Counted from the first letter of the stretch, positions 23,208 to 34,951 are shown. The stretch is DNA of 64,000 nucleotides from Polydactylus sextarius (GCA_016801845.1 CM028914.1:12867272-12931271), one strand, 5' to 3'. Notes: generated by a model not told the origin, from the letters alone. A program made the numbers and translations.

Positions 23208-25800
23208 ATGTGTCACACGAGTGTGTATTTGTCCACTTGGAAGCAGTGAAGTGCAACGGCCTGGTCACTCACACCGTGGAGAGTTATGGTGCGAGAGCGA
23301 GCCAGCTGCTCAATTTGGCCACATGGGTGGACTCAGACAGAAAAGGAGAATACTGAAGAGAAAATATGTCAATATACGACATGTGTGCTGTATGTCTAAA
23401 CCAGCTGTCTGTCTACCGCTTGCGCTGCTCTGATATGGCCATATTTTACTTCACCACTCCACCACCACACACAGAGAAAGTAACAAGGGTTGTATATATG
23501 GTGCGAGATGATAAAACCAAGAATGATAATGAGATGAGTGCTAATTTCTCAGGTGTCATGGACTGATATGAATAATACAGGCCATCCCTTTGCACAGCTT
23601 CCCCAATTGCTGTCACTCCATTTTTTTTTTTTTTTGAGATTCACCTACAGTGGGTCTTTCAAAGTCATTGTCACGTCCTTACTCTCACCTTCACTAACCC
23701 GACTGTCAGAGTCTGTGAAAAGAAAATAGGCTGTTGTTGAAAAGAAAGTGAAACCATTGATGGGCTTTTGCGTGAAGCTAATCAGTCTTCACTCTCTCAT
23801 AACTCAAACCCCCTAACACCTAATTCATTTTTCTAACAACAATCCTTCCTTTCCAAGAAACAGAAAAAGATTGATCTTCCTTTTTTTTTTTTTTTTTTCC
23901 GTTTGATGATTTATTTACTGTGTACTACTCTTCCATGCTGTCCTGGTTTGCATGTTGGGGTCTCCTGTGGCAGCATGGGTGTGGTATTGAATTATTTACT
24001 TCCTTTTCTCTTTCATTCTCTCTTTCCTTCATTTTGCAGGGTGAATGCGTGTCTGCCAGTAGCTGCTCTTTGTGTCAATGTGGTGTCCACAGCTCTTCCT
24101 CTGTCTCTCTCTCTCTCCATCTTATTATTCTCAGAGAGAGCGAGGCGAGGCAGCTCTGCTCTGACTGCATGATGTGAAAGGAGAGGGGAGTGACAGCAGC
24201 TCAGAACAATCATTAGATCAGGAACGAGCTGAGGATAATCTTCTTCTTCTTCCTTCTTGTTCTGTTTTGTTTTGTCTGACTATTGCTCTTCCTCTGCTCT
24301 TTGCTCCCATCACTTCACAGACCAAATGACATCACTTGCCCTCTTTGTTTCTCTTTCTGTCTTTCCTCAGATCCCAATGCTCTGGGGAAGCACGGCACTG
24401 ACCATGCCTTGATCGGAGGAGTGGTGGCCGTCGTGGTCTTTGTCACCTTGTGTTTAATCATTGTTCTGGGAAGATACCTGGCCAGGCATAAAGGTAAAAA
24501 CCACAGTAGACCAAAACCACTGGAGCATGTCCTGCTACTCCCATTAGACATCAGAGTCCTTCCTCAATTCCCAAGTTCCAAATGTTTGACATACCTGTAG
24601 TGGAGAAGGAGGCTTAAATCCTGGACAAATAGGAAGCATTGATGGGCATGTGCAGCGATGCAGCACACAGTATGATTCCACTGGTGTATACACAGGAACC
24701 ATCATGTTAATTTTATGCAACAGTTGTTGCATTTTAGGTCAAATTCTGCACTATTTCTTCTCAGAACCATAACCCAGTCGAATCTGAACACAGAGACATG
24801 ATGCATTTATTTTATTTATTCATTTTTTTTCAGATTCAAAGGGAAAAACTTTTTTAAGGATATTCTACTGAAAAAGCCACAATGGAAAAGTCTATAAAAG
24901 TGTTCCTTTTGTTCCAAATCAAAGTAAACCAGTGGCAATAATCTATCTATCTTTTGATACATTGTTTGTCGTAAAATGAAATGTAAAAAAGAAAAATCTT
25001 AGCAAACAAACAAACAATACTAGATATTATCATCAATATTAAGGTAACCATGTGAGTGTAGGGCGTTTTTATATGCGCCCTCCCAAAAAAAGTATCAAAA
25101 TCCATTAATATGAACCTTTTTGTTTTGCACTATTAATGTATTTTTCTAATTCTAAGGCTCAGCTGGTCCCATCAGTATGCTTTAGTATAACTCATGCAAA
25201 TTGATGGCATTTCTGAGTAGCCAGACTTATTCTCAAAGTAATAATATATGGCATAATTGGCTGAAACATTCAGCTGCATTCAGACATTCAGAGAGGACAG
25301 AAAAAAAGCCCCAGGTTCAAAGTTAATGGTCAGTTTCCAACACTAATGTTACAAAATTGAGTTCTTATATCAAGAGCTGCATCACATTATTTGAAGGTGC
25401 AACTATAAGTCTTCACTTCCACCACTGAGAATATGAAAGGTGTTTGTTTAACATATCTACACTCTCCTGTATTTACATATCCTGTACTATCCAAGCTTCT
25501 CATCATTCCCTATGAATAATGTAGCGTTACTGATCTTGTCTTCAGATGTGTTTTTCGCCTCAGGCAGCAAACACCATGCAGGGGCTGCTCAGTATTTTTG
25601 CTTGTTTTGTTTTTTTTTTTTTTTTTTTTTTTTTTTTGTTGTTGTCGTTTTTTAATATAGATTTGATTTTCCATTCCTCAGGAACATACTTGACAAACGA
25701 AGCCAAAGGAGCGGACGATGCACCCGACGCCGACACAGCCATCATCAATGCTGAAGGCAACCATGCACACGCAGAGGAAAAGAAAGAATACTTCATTTAG
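8704..25800 (+). CDS. cadm2: Cell adhesion molecule 2 (SynCAM2/Necl-3), 3' part of gene, six exons
   Basis: This is a single-pass immunoglobulin-superfamily adhesion protein that, in the CADM family, sits on neuronal membranes and binds other CADMs across the synaptic cleft or along axons. The joined exons 8704-8865, 9333-9423, 9528-9706, 12602-12715, 24371-24493 and 25682-25800 keep frame through every junction. They read as the end of Ig domain 2 (Cys in AYTCKVDH), all of Ig domain 3 (LECVSKG, VLWTKDGGELP, TDNGTYRCEASN), a Pro/Thr stalk, a transmembrane segment (HALIGGVVAVVVFVTLCL), and a tail starting GRYLARHKGTYLTNEAKG and ending EEKKEYFI. DPNAL before the membrane helix and DAPDADTAIINAEG in the tail match CADM2 better than CADM1, as I recall both. 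The signal peptide, Ig1 and early Ig2 exons lie before the window. The teleost a or b copy cannot be decided. Exons are separated by introns of 467, 104, 2,895, 11,655 and 1,188 bp. Confidence 0.95.
9333..9423 (+). CDS. cadm2: cadm2 exon: first part of Ig domain 3
   Basis: This is a 91-nt exon between acceptor CCCATAG (ends 9332) and donor GTAAGT (9424). It completes the Tyr codon from the previous exon and reads YPPRVEIIHSLEVPLEG, then LKLECVSKGNPL. It carries the B-strand Cys of Ig3. It ends in phase 2, so it must be spliced together with the next exon to keep frame; the two exons form one Ig domain unit. Confidence 0.93.
9528..9706 (+). CDS. cadm2: cadm2 exon: second part of Ig domain 3
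   Basis: This is a 179-nt exon with acceptor TTTTACATTCCAG (ends 9527) and donor GTAAGT (9707). It encodes PDSVLWTKDGGELPDLDRV, then LNKTDNGTYRCEASNHLG and SAEYVLYVY. The Trp of the Ig core and the F-strand Cys are both present. NKT and NGT are N-glycosylation sequons, in the position that holds the same sequons in CADM family members. The preceding intron is only 104 bp. Confidence 0.95.
9707..12601 (+). other. cadm2 intron between Ig3 and stalk exons
   Basis: This is an intron of about 2.9 kb from donor GTAAGT to acceptor CCACCAG. I see no coding segment or recognisable mobile element in it. Confidence 0.8.
12602..12715 (+). CDS. cadm2: cadm2 exon: Pro/Thr-rich extracellular stalk
   Basis: This is a 114-nt exon, symmetric phase 1, with acceptor CCCCTCCACCAG (ends 12601) and a weak donor GTACAG at 12716. 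It reads DVPTTMPPSTTYPPHPIPPD and then a Thr/Ser-containing segment ending GNR before a split Asp/Gly codon. The composition suits an extended, O-glycosylated stalk between Ig3 and the membrane. As I recall it, the human CADM2 stalk is also Thr-rich but not alignable here beyond DVP. Because the exon is symmetric, skipping it would keep frame. It is identified from position, phase and composition. Confidence 0.86.
15137..15150. repeat. Poly-C tract
   Basis: Run of 14 C in the long cadm2 intron. Confidence 0.9.
17610..17627. promoter_or_regulatory. Perfect 18-bp palindrome matching the RFX X-box
   Basis: GGGTTACCATGGTAACCC is fully self-complementary and contains the RFX X-box form GTTACCATGGTAAC (consensus GTNRCC, short spacer, RGYAAC). 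It lies in the long cadm2 intron. RFX factors bind such sites to drive ciliary and neural genes. That this copy is bound is inference. Confidence 0.6.
21213..21421. repeat. Diverged tandem duplication, about 100-bp unit, two copies
   Basis: Copy 1 (21213-21310) and copy 2 (21321-21421) share TGCTTTTATTTTGG, TTTGCATTCTTTTCCGGAA, TGATATGGTAT and ATTTCCAGC in the same order, with scattered substitutions. It is not a recognised mobile element. Confidence 0.85.
22344..22365. promoter_or_regulatory. Inverted pair of NKX2-type sites
   Basis: CCTCAAGTGA and its exact reverse complement TCACTTGAGG are separated by CA. Each arm contains TCAAGTG, the high-affinity NKX2 homeodomain core (TYAAGTG). Function is inferred from the motif only. 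Confidence 0.45.
23169..23206. repeat. (GT)n microsatellite
   Basis: About 19 GT units in the long cadm2 intron. Confidence 0.9.
24371..24493 (+). CDS. cadm2: cadm2 exon: transmembrane helix
   Basis: This is a 123-nt exon with a strong acceptor (CTTTCTGTCTTTCCTCAG, ends 24370) and donor GTAAAA at 24494. It is symmetric phase 1. It encodes DPNALGKHGTDHALIGG, a hydrophobic helix of about 22 residues (VVAVVVFVTLCLIIVL), and the basic juxtamembrane start GRYLARHK. This segment is very close to mammalian CADM2, where the same DPNAL and DHALIGG residues precede the helix. Confidence 0.96.
24494..25681 (+). other. Last cadm2 coding intron
   Basis: This is an intron of about 1.2 kb between the transmembrane and tail exons. 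It is AT-rich and ends with T28 at 25610-25637, some 45 bp before the acceptor. No further exon is seen. Confidence 0.85.
25682..25800 (+). CDS. cadm2: cadm2 last coding exon: cytoplasmic tail and stop
   Basis: This is a 119-nt coding part from acceptor CCATTCCTCAG (ends 25681) to stop TAG at 25798-25800. It encodes GTYLTNEAKGADDAPDADT, then AIINAEG, a short variable HAHAEE segment, and the terminal KKEYFI. In CADM proteins the juxtamembrane part binds protein 4.1/FERM domains and the C-terminal EYFI is a class II PDZ ligand; both are intact here. The acceptor is preceded by a T28 run at 25610-25637. Confidence 0.97.
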
Positions 25801-26488
25801 ACTGCAGAGGGAGCTGTGCGGCTCTCTCTTTTCTTTTCTCCTCTTTCAGTCTCTGTATCTCTTTTTCTCTACTTTCTGTCTCCCCCCTTTTTCTTCCTCT
25901 CCACCTCTGACCACTGCCCCCTATCGTGACCACGAGGAACCAGTAGGCAGTCCACAGACAGAGAAGTTCCCCAAGTGTTTTCCTGTCATTGCCTTTTGTT
26001 GAGCCCATTTCTATCATTTACATCTTCTACATTGTTTCTGTCTTATTCTGTTTTTTTTTTTCTTTCTGGCAGCCTGTTTGCTGCTGCTGAAGTGGTAAAC
26101 TTTCTTGTAATTTTCCTCATCTTCTGGAATTCTGTGCATCTTGCTTCTTACGTGACCTCTCGTTCGTCCTCTGTCCTGTTTCCCTTCAAAGCAGACACCC
26201 ACAAACACACTATATCCCCTTTGTTCACACACGTCCACAAACACATATCATATCTCACATCAACACGGTGCCTAAAAATACAGACGCCATTGAACTTCTG
26301 TCAATGCCTTCATGTATCGTCTGTCTGTAGCAATGTAAATGCTTTGTAGATGGTTAACTGGACCATTATGTCATCGCTTATAGCTCACAGCTTTTGATTA
26401 TGCATTGCATCTTTTTATTTGAATGAAAATCTGTGCTGTTTACGCCTTATACATGTCTATCACACTGAATATGGTACTTTTAGATGCT

Positions 26489-26512
26489 CCCCACCCCCCT
26501 CCCCCCAACCCC
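26489..26512 (-). other. G-quadruplex motif (minus strand) / C-rich tract in cadm2 3' UTR
   Basis: Four C-runs of 4, 6, 6 and 4 are separated by 1, 1 and 2 bases on the + strand. The minus strand therefore has four G-runs with very short loops, the classic quadruplex pattern. In the sense RNA it would be a poly-C tract of the type bound by PCBP proteins. Confidence 0.7.
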
Positions 26513-27138
26513 ATCCAATTTAAATAGACTTGTAATTAAACAGTTGACCCTTGTAAGATAAGGAAGGAAGGTTTTGTGTAACACTGTAGCAAGGTTTGTC
26601 AGATAAGTGTAAAAATATGATTTTCATCATTAGGGTTAGGGCTAATAAAGGGTAGTGTGGTATTGTTTAGAGCAGAGAATACACACCAAAAATATATGAA
26701 AGATTCATTCTATCACATAAATTCAATCAGTTATATAAAACCATTTGCTAAATCTGCTGTCGCTATGTACTTTTGTCTGTATATTCCTGCACTGTCCAGG
26801 CTGCAGTTTAGCGAAAAAACACCAACACCTTCAGTGTCCTCTTGACAGCTTACAGTAGTTTGTTTTGGGTTTTTTTTTTTTTTTTTTTTTTTTTTCCACA
26901 TAAAGGGTTCAGGTGTACAGAAAGAGTCAGTGTCCTCTCTCTAAAAGCTGTATAAATCGTACTGGAGTGAGTTTAGCGTTTCACTTTGATGACTTTTGTT
27001 TATGTTTATGCCACATTGAAATCATTTTAAGGCCGATGGACCCCGTGAAATGTAAAAGAAAAAGGAGTCAATGCGAGTTTAAAAATAAATACACAGTTAT
27101 GGTATATAGAGGAATTTTAGTGTTGAATTAATTTTCCT

Positions 27139-27140
<2 letters not shown>

Positions 27141-27172
<32 letters not shown>
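27141..27172. repeat. Poly-T tract in probable cadm2 3' UTR
   Basis: Run of 32 T, the longest of a series that also includes 26870-26895, 27985-28005, 28848-28866 and 31056-31075. Confidence 0.9.
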
Positions 27173-27173
<1 letters not shown>

Positions 27174-29357
27174 ATGCCTCTTGTAAGTTTGAGGTTCAGG
27201 CAGCTTTCCTAAGTGGTTTTTATACAAATTTCTGTCCATTTGCTGGCACAGATAAGCATCCGGTCATATTAATATGCAATACAAATAGCGATAACATCAG
27301 TGATTGTATTGCCACCTCTAAATCTGTGTTGAGTCAGTTTCTAACTATTTAGTTAAACTGTAGATAACAAACAACACATCGCATGCGCCACTCAAAACTG
27401 CATAAACCGCTCTTCTAATATCAATTTTTGTCAGAATCGGTCTCCATGAACTGAATTTTGATTTCCATTTCATGGGGTCTTCAAGCAAAAAAAAAAAAAA
27501 AAACAAAAAAACAAAACAAACAAACAAAAAAAAAGTGGAAAAAAAAGAAAATAGCGTGTGAGTGCTGGGTCATAGATCAGCAGGGGCCTCCTCTCCAAAA
27601 AACGAAAAAACTGAAGACAAATAGAGAAGCACAAAAACATCTGAATGAGTAACTGTGTTCCTTTGCCAACATCTAGATCACCTTGGAAATGGTTGTACTA
27701 TTCCGAATGGGTAGTGGAAAGATTGACAAGGCTGTCTTTGAATCAATTCTAGGAAAAAAATAAAAAAAATAAAAATACAAGCATCTTTTTTGAAAATATA
27801 AGCTGAATCATGTTTTCTAATAATAATAATAAAAAAAAATGTTTCTAATATTTTTTTTAAGTGGTTTTAAGCTCCCTGCTGTATATTGTGTCTGCTAAAA
27901 TGTGGTTGATTGTGAAAATTGCTGTTAAATCCAGATTCCCGTATTCCTTCAAAAATTTGTATATTAGCGACCTTATCTATTTACTTTTTTTTTTTTTTTT
28001 TTTTTCATTGCATAATTCTTAGTAGAAATCTTTTAATCCAATGTATTTTTGTTTTTGGCACAAGGCATGTGTATTATGTGTGAGAACTAAACTTTGGTAA
28101 TACACATTAGCATGTTTTTGTTTGGTTCTTTATCATCATTAATTAATTTATTTGAACTGCAGTTATTTAAGAGAGAAACACAATGCAAGTATAATATTTG
28201 TTACTTAATTTTGGAGAACAGTGGCTTCATGTGTTTCAAAGGTTTTGGTGTTGTAGAAAATATGATAAAACAAAAACAAACAAAACAAAATATTTAAAAA
28301 ATGTGCACCTTTTTTTTTTTTCTTTTCTTTTTACAAAATTTTTGAAATGCAAATTTGAAATGTACCAATAGGAATATTAAGTTCATGTTGGAGGCAATGG
28401 AAATCCCACACACACGCACACAAGACAGAACATAATATATCCAAGTAAACAACCTCTGTGTCTCTTCGTGTTCGCCCAACTTTCATGTGTCATCGCTTTC
28501 GCAGGAAATTTGGCAGATTTACTCTCTGAAATTAAAGATTTAAAAGGCGATGCACTAATCTACTAAAAGGGAGCAAATTATCACCAAGGGCAATAAAACA
28601 GTGGCCCCAGCTGTCTCAAATTCAGTGGCCAATTTACAACATTATGCAAATGAGGTCAGCAAGTAAGGTCTTGCTTGATGTGCTGTAACTCAAGCCGTGT
28701 TGGGATGAATCTCAAGTTGGGAATAGTTTGATCAATCGCCTCAGTTCTTGCCTATCACTATTGATGTAGGATAGATAGGGGTTGCATAAAAATAAATGTG
28801 TGTTGTTGTTTTTTATTATTATTATTATTATTTAATTCAAAGTTTTCTTTTTTTTTTTTTTTTTTTACGAATTTTATTGCACTTGAATCAACACGCCATT
28901 TACAGGCGTAAGTTCAGCCTCACTCACCACAAACCCACAAACCCTCAGTACATCCACACTAAAGTGTTCTAGACTGACTCTGGTCTGTTAGAAACCTTCT
29001 ATGTCACACGTGTGTAAAAAAAAAAAAAAAAAAAAAATCAAGTTATCACAATGATGTAATGTCTTTATTTGGGGTTTTTTTTGTTTTGTTTTTTGTTTTT
29101 GCTCGTTTGTTTTTTTTCTATGTAGTTCTTCTCATTTTCACACATTTTCTGTTGCTGTATCCATGTTAGAAACAACAGAGTGGTCAAATGTCAAACTGGC
29201 TGTTTTATATTAAATGAACACTCATAAATAACCAGGTGATGAGTTGGTGTTCGCATTAGAAATGAAACACGTGCCATTTACTGAATTATGCACTCTGACT
29301 AATTTGATGGATATTTTTAGTAAGTGGTGTAATATTTTTTTATTATTATTGTTATTA

Positions 29358-29386
29358 CTTGTTTGTTTGTTTGTTTGTTTGTTTGT
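29358..29386. repeat. (TTTG)n microsatellite
   Basis: About seven tandem TTTG units in the probable cadm2 3' UTR. Confidence 0.85.
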
Positions 29387-32300
29387 TATTCTTTCTGCCC
29401 CCTTCCCCCCCATGTAAATATGTATTTTGACATGACAGTAATGAGCTAATTTGTTGCAAATGGCTTTTTATAATAGTTAGACCAAACCTGAATCTTTTTT
29501 CTTTTTTTTTTTTTCTTTTTTTTTTTTAATTTGTTATTTCAGCAGCCTGGCACATACATCATGCACTATTTTACTATAATAGATTGGATTCAACTGTAGT
29601 TCTGTTACAGGTCGAGATCAGTTATTAGTTGTGTTTCTTTGTTGTCGTCAGTTGAAATTAAGCTTTAAACTTGTCGTCTCCTCTATATATCTTTATATAG
29701 AGTTATAGATATCAATAAATAGGAAAACAAGGTGGACTGGTTAATATCGACAGCGTCAAAGGCCTCTAATTTTAACCTGGTGGTATCACTTGTGGTATTT
29801 TAGTCCATTCTTTAGACTTTCATGGCTCTAAAAGAATCAACTTTCTTCAAACGCAGGTGAGAATGATGCAGCTGAGGTTGTGTGTTTCTGGAGATTCTGG
29901 AGATGTGCTGGTAGTAATTTTGGCGTAAAGTCACATAAACTGCTTTCATTCCAGTGAAGACACGCACAGATTCTGATCTAAGACTGATTTAATCTAATGC
30001 AGATTTAATTGCACATAAAATTCATCCCTTAATGCGATTAAAGCAGCTTGTAATGAGTTAGATTAATGAGTGATTTATAGCAGACTGCTTGTCGATTGTA
30101 GGGTCAGTGTTTCAGACGATTAAAACCTGCAGTCGTGACACAGCAGCAGGATTTGAATGTGCTCCAGGCGACAGACAGTAATAATAAAAACAAGTTTTAT
30201 TACACTTAAAGCTACCGGTCAATGACTAAGAGCACTGGCATCATTATCTTGTAAAATAATGCAAATGAAAAGCTAAAAAAGGGCTTCAAAAAAAACTACT
30301 ACAACAACAACAACAACCAAATGATGAAATCAGACCAGATCCACACCTGGCGAGCTGTTTATTTGTGCCTTGTGACTCTGCACCTCCAGTTTTCTCCTTT
30401 ATGCTCCACCTGCCCGTCTGCTGCTTTTAAAGAGACATGAAACGACGAGACGATGTGACTGGTTATTACTGAATCTTGTCCAAAACTCCACTTGCTTATG
30501 CTGAGTTGTGTATTCATCCCTCTGCAGTCCTTTTCACCAGACTGCAGTGCCCCTAGAGAACACCTGTTTGTGACATACGGCTCCAAGTTTGGCACCGGCA
30601 GTGAAATTAGAGGCCTGAAGCAACTAAAAATATCAATTCTAAAAACTCTGATCGTAAAAAAAAAGGGATGGATATGAAAGTCATGGCCACTTAGAATCAA
30701 AATATATCTTAAATATTTCCCCTTTTTAACTACATCGGTTTACATTTTGTTTTAACATTTCTCATGCTTCTAATGGTCTTGTTTACCACAGCAGCGATGA
30801 TAGCGTGACATGGCCCAGTCCAGTCCTGTCTCCCCTCACCCTCACCCTTCATATGTCTTCGCTGTAAAGTTTAGCTTTAGCTCACTTCTTTATTTCTCTG
30901 CAATATCAGCACTAGAATCAATCAGCCCGATCTCCATATCGTCACAGCGATGACAGCAACACACAATCGCAATTGTTTGTTTTGTTTTGTTTTGTTTTTT
31001 TACATTACATTTGTTTCTTTTATTTTGCATCTCAGGAATATTTTTCATTCAGAGATTTTTTTTTTTTTTTTTTTTAGTTTTCTTGTTTTCTGACTTTAAA
31101 AAAAAAGGGGGGGACTCGTGAGCACTTCTCACTCTGCTAGTCCCTGTACGCTGACACGCTGTGTATTTGTTGAGTTTTAAGTTTATCACAATGTTAATAA
31201 AAAAAAAAAATCATTCAGTGATTCTTCAGTAACTCTGTCATCTTGCTGTCATTGGGATATTAGACTTCAAAAGTTGTTTTTTGATATGACCACTGACTTG
31301 AAATACTGAGATTTAGAAATATGCTGCAAATAATCACAAGTTTCAATAATGATAGAAGATGTGTTTATACACAGTTATAGCTAATTTTAGCTTATCTTTA
31401 GCGTATGTAAGCAGTTCAATGCTTTTGTCCTCTGTTTTTTTTTTATTATTATTATTATTTTATTTGTTTTTTCTTGTAGCAACCAACATCTTTATGTATA
31501 TCAGTCTTTAGGAAGGAGTTTAAACACAGTATCACTCACTAAATACAAAGTATCTACAGTAAAACCCAGTTAAGATCAGGATTAGAACTAGACGCGTTAG
31601 TTCAGCTTCTGATGTACCTTGGTGAAATAAGGGGTTTCATATCAAGCTGCACTGAGAGGGCTTGATCAAATATATAGCACCACAAAGGAGGTGTTTTTCT
31701 CCCAGTACCTGTGGGATTTATTATATTTAATTTAGAGGTTTGTTCTTCATGTATGAAATGGAAATTGTTGAATAAATAGTTGCCAAAACATTCGTATAAG
31801 CCTGATTCTATTTTTTTTATCCTGGAAACCTCAGTGTTTCAGAATTGAGATACATGACAAAACCACACACTCACACACAAAACACATCCACGAAAAACAA
31901 GCAAATATATGCTCAGACACATGTTCATGAATTTTTATTAACAGGAATAATTCATGGTGTGTTTTAGATCCATATCTGCTCTGTAATGGTGACAGTAGTG
32001 TTATGATACCATTCTACTTGTTATATAGAGTCCTCCAGATATTTAAGTAGTGTTAGTTGATGCTTTTCCACATGTGACATACAGTACAAGAACTTAAAAA
32101 ATAGCCTCAGTAAATCAGAACAGAGTGATAATGGGAAAAGGAGACTGAAAGGAGAATGAAGAACTTTGATGTCTAGCTAGAAAATAAAAGCCACTTGGCA
32201 GCTGGGGAGCTTGAAAAACACAGTGGGGACAAAAAAAAAAAAAGCTTGATGATGACTTCTTGAAGTTTCTGTCCAGAGTCTCAGAACCTTCACTTACTGT

Positions 32301-34370
32301 GTATCCACAATGATCCACTCAAAAGTCTGAAAACAAGATGTGGGACGATCTAATAATATAGTTCTATAATAAGTGTAGTTCATGTATCAAAGTAGATCAC
32401 CAAAACTGCAGTACTTGAGCATGCAATGCATTAATAACATCTGTATGCCTTCAGTAGAGTAGAGAGCTTCAGATTTAGAGTATTGGTTTTGGATAATGGC
32501 AATGCTAATGGTGGTAAAGTGAAAATCCCGGGTGACTTCCACCAGTTTCTTTTTCTGACAGCATCCAGAGAGTGGAGAATACGCATACATTTATGAAATG
32601 ATGGAGTTTGGATGTATACAGATGTGGAAAAAATACAGAGAATAAATGAAGGTGTGGATACAGCTGAGGCCGCATAGACAGGATCCACCCTCTTTCAGTG
32701 AGTCAGAAAATGATGACTGGGAAGGAGGGGGGCGGATTAAATAATGGCAATAAGACGTCACGTTAGAGTGAAGAAAGCAGCTGCAATCAGCGCACCTGTC
32801 AGGAATAAACACAGCCTGGAGAGAGCTGAATTTCTGCAGCTGAGCTGTGATTCTTCTCCTGATGAAAAGTGAGGGGTCAGTGAAAAAGCTCAATTACAAC
32901 TGAGTCAATCAGAGCTGCTCTGTGAACTGGGATGCAGAGGTCGAGGAAGAACAAACAGAAATTGCTTTTCATGCGAAATGTTGTTTTGCATCTATGTGGT
33001 TTTTTTTTTTTTTTTTTTTTAATCCTTCTTCCTGTCAAGCTGATCCCAGCTAGCCAACAATTTCCAAAGAGATTTTGGTTCCGTGTTGAAAATTATGTTT
33101 GAACTTTCCCAAAATTTGGTGAAAGTTTTTCACTTTCAGTTCTATTATGATGGTTTAGAAAAAATAAATAATTAAATAAAATTTAAAAAAAAAACAGGAC
33201 AGATGGAAGAGACAGATGGGATGACAGGCAACAATGGATTTGAGGCCACACAATGAATAAATAGCACACAAGACAGTCCACTGAGCTGTCACATAAACCA
33301 AACCCTGTGTATTACCACTGTTTTTTGTACAACTATATTTACCACCTTGTCAACATGATGTTTCACGGCTGATCACGCCCCAAATGGAATGCTAAAATGA
33401 ATGTTACAGTAATATCCCATAATTGTACAACCCAGAAACATGGTTCTTTTAAGAGATAAGATCAGTCTCTTTAAGTTAAATTAAAAACTTCAGCTAAAGT
33501 TTAGACTTCAAAATTCAAACTTTTGTGAAATTACTCTTCTACTCTTGATCTTGGTTTTTCTACCTTCTTAGATATATAATAAATATAAACAAATATATAA
33601 ATAAATTAATAACTACACATTTAAAATATATATATTTTTCGTTTTCAGTTTGTATGTTTCCCAGTGAAGAGAAAAGAGAAGCTTTAATGGAAGTTTTTAG
33701 ACTGTAATTCTGCATTCTTTTCACAAAAGAAACCAACAACATTCAAACAACGTTCAAATACATAATGAACTTGTTGCTAAACGATTTGTGTCATTCAAAA
33801 AGCTCTGGAACATAAAAAGAACAGAGGAATGTTACATTAAAATGAAGAGAGATGACTGAATATATTGCACTTAACAATTTGAGCTGCCTGTTTAAATTTT
33901 GCTGCTTTGTCGCCACTGTTGAAATGACAAGAGTATAAAGCCGCATGGGAAACAAGGGGGCATATTGATTGATGCATTCGTGTGGGTTTGTCAGTGCAAA
34001 GATGGTTTCAGAATGAAGAATAGCCTTCCTCTTGGCAAAGCAACAAAGTGACAAGTTAAACATGTGCATGTATGACATCGTGATGCAAAGTGGAGATCCA
34101 AAGATAATGAAATAAGTTCTCAAATCAGTCATCAGCAAAAGACAGGTTTTCACATAATGTAATTGCATAACTGTTCACTGTTCAGTCGATAAAGCACTTT
34201 CTTTGTCCCTTAGTTTAACTTTGGTAGAGAAAGAAGAGAAAACTGTAGAGATGGGAATTTGAAGGAGGGACACAGATGGATGTGCTGGGGAAAAGAGAGG
34301 GAACTGATACAGTATGTCTCTATTTTTGAAGGCAGATGCACAAAGGGCTTTTTGAGATGAATGGTGCCCC

Positions 34371-34372
<2 letters not shown>

Positions 34373-34417
<45 letters not shown>
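34373..34417. repeat. (CA)n microsatellite
   Basis: About 22 uninterrupted CA units. Confidence 0.95.
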
Positions 34418-34418
<1 letters not shown>

Positions 34419-34891
34419 CCAACGTTAAGTGTCACTTTCTGAATATGCCACAGTGCTGAGCCTCACACCTGCCCGGCGCTGTCAGTCTGCCAGCTGTGAG
34501 AGCTGGAGCTGTCTCGAAGGTATCCGCTGCTCCATATGCAAATACATTCCTCTTCTTTATGATGTGGATTCACTTGCCTACATCTCTGGTCTCTATCTCC
34601 TCTCAGTCCTTTAGTCAGAGCCACTTCGCTCTGTCCTTCCATCAATCCTAATCTTTTCCCACAGCCGCTTTTCTCCTTTATATCACCTGCCTTCAACACA
34701 GGCCCATCATCTCATCTTCATTTTCCTCCACATCCTTCCTTTCTTCCTTCCCTCCTTCCTCTGCAGTTTACACATCTCCATTTACCTTGTAGGATGATCC
34801 ACTTTAGAGAGAGCGGATGACCAGGGATGACAGCAGAGATGTTAGTGGTCTTTGATGTTTGGTAATTGTGCTGACCATGTGTAGCCACAGC

Positions 34892-34948
<57 letters not shown>
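34892..34948. repeat. (CA)n microsatellite
   Basis: About 28 uninterrupted CA units, 0.5 kb from a second CA array. Confidence 0.95.

Positions 34949-34951
<3 letters not shown>

Larger units (their letters stand above)
12716..24370 (+). other. Long cadm2 intron between stalk and transmembrane exons
   Basis: This is an intron of about 11.7 kb, the longest complete one in the window. It contains a poly-C tract (15137-15150), a CA array (about 20275-20293), a GT array (23169-23206), a diverged tandem duplication (21213-21421), two perfect palindromes resembling RFX and NKX2 sites (17610-17627 and 22344-22365), and a 24-nt segment with splice-like flanks (21936-21959). Apart from that segment I find no coding exon that keeps frame. 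Confidence 0.8.
25801..31201 (+). other. Probable cadm2 3' UTR, end uncertain
   Basis: Sequence after the cadm2 stop shows no coding frame and is strikingly T-rich on the sense strand, with runs of 12-32 T. Several AATAAA hexamers could serve for cleavage: 26644-26649, 29714-29719, 31196-31201 and 31771-31776. The last two are plausible distal sites. A TGTAAATA element (29413-29420) matches the Pumilio recognition consensus. Long 3' UTRs are usual for neuronal adhesion genes. The actual end cannot be set without transcript data. Confidence 0.5.

Noticed and set aside
24040..24170. Strong acceptor-like site (TTCATTTTGCAG) suggesting an extra cadm2 exon
   Set aside because: Spliced to the upstream phase-1 exon, the second codon is TGA. 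No suitable donor or similarity supports a coding exon.
26629..26642. Telomere-like TTAGGGTTAGGG
   Set aside because: It is only two units, which is expected by chance. There is no array or degenerate extension.
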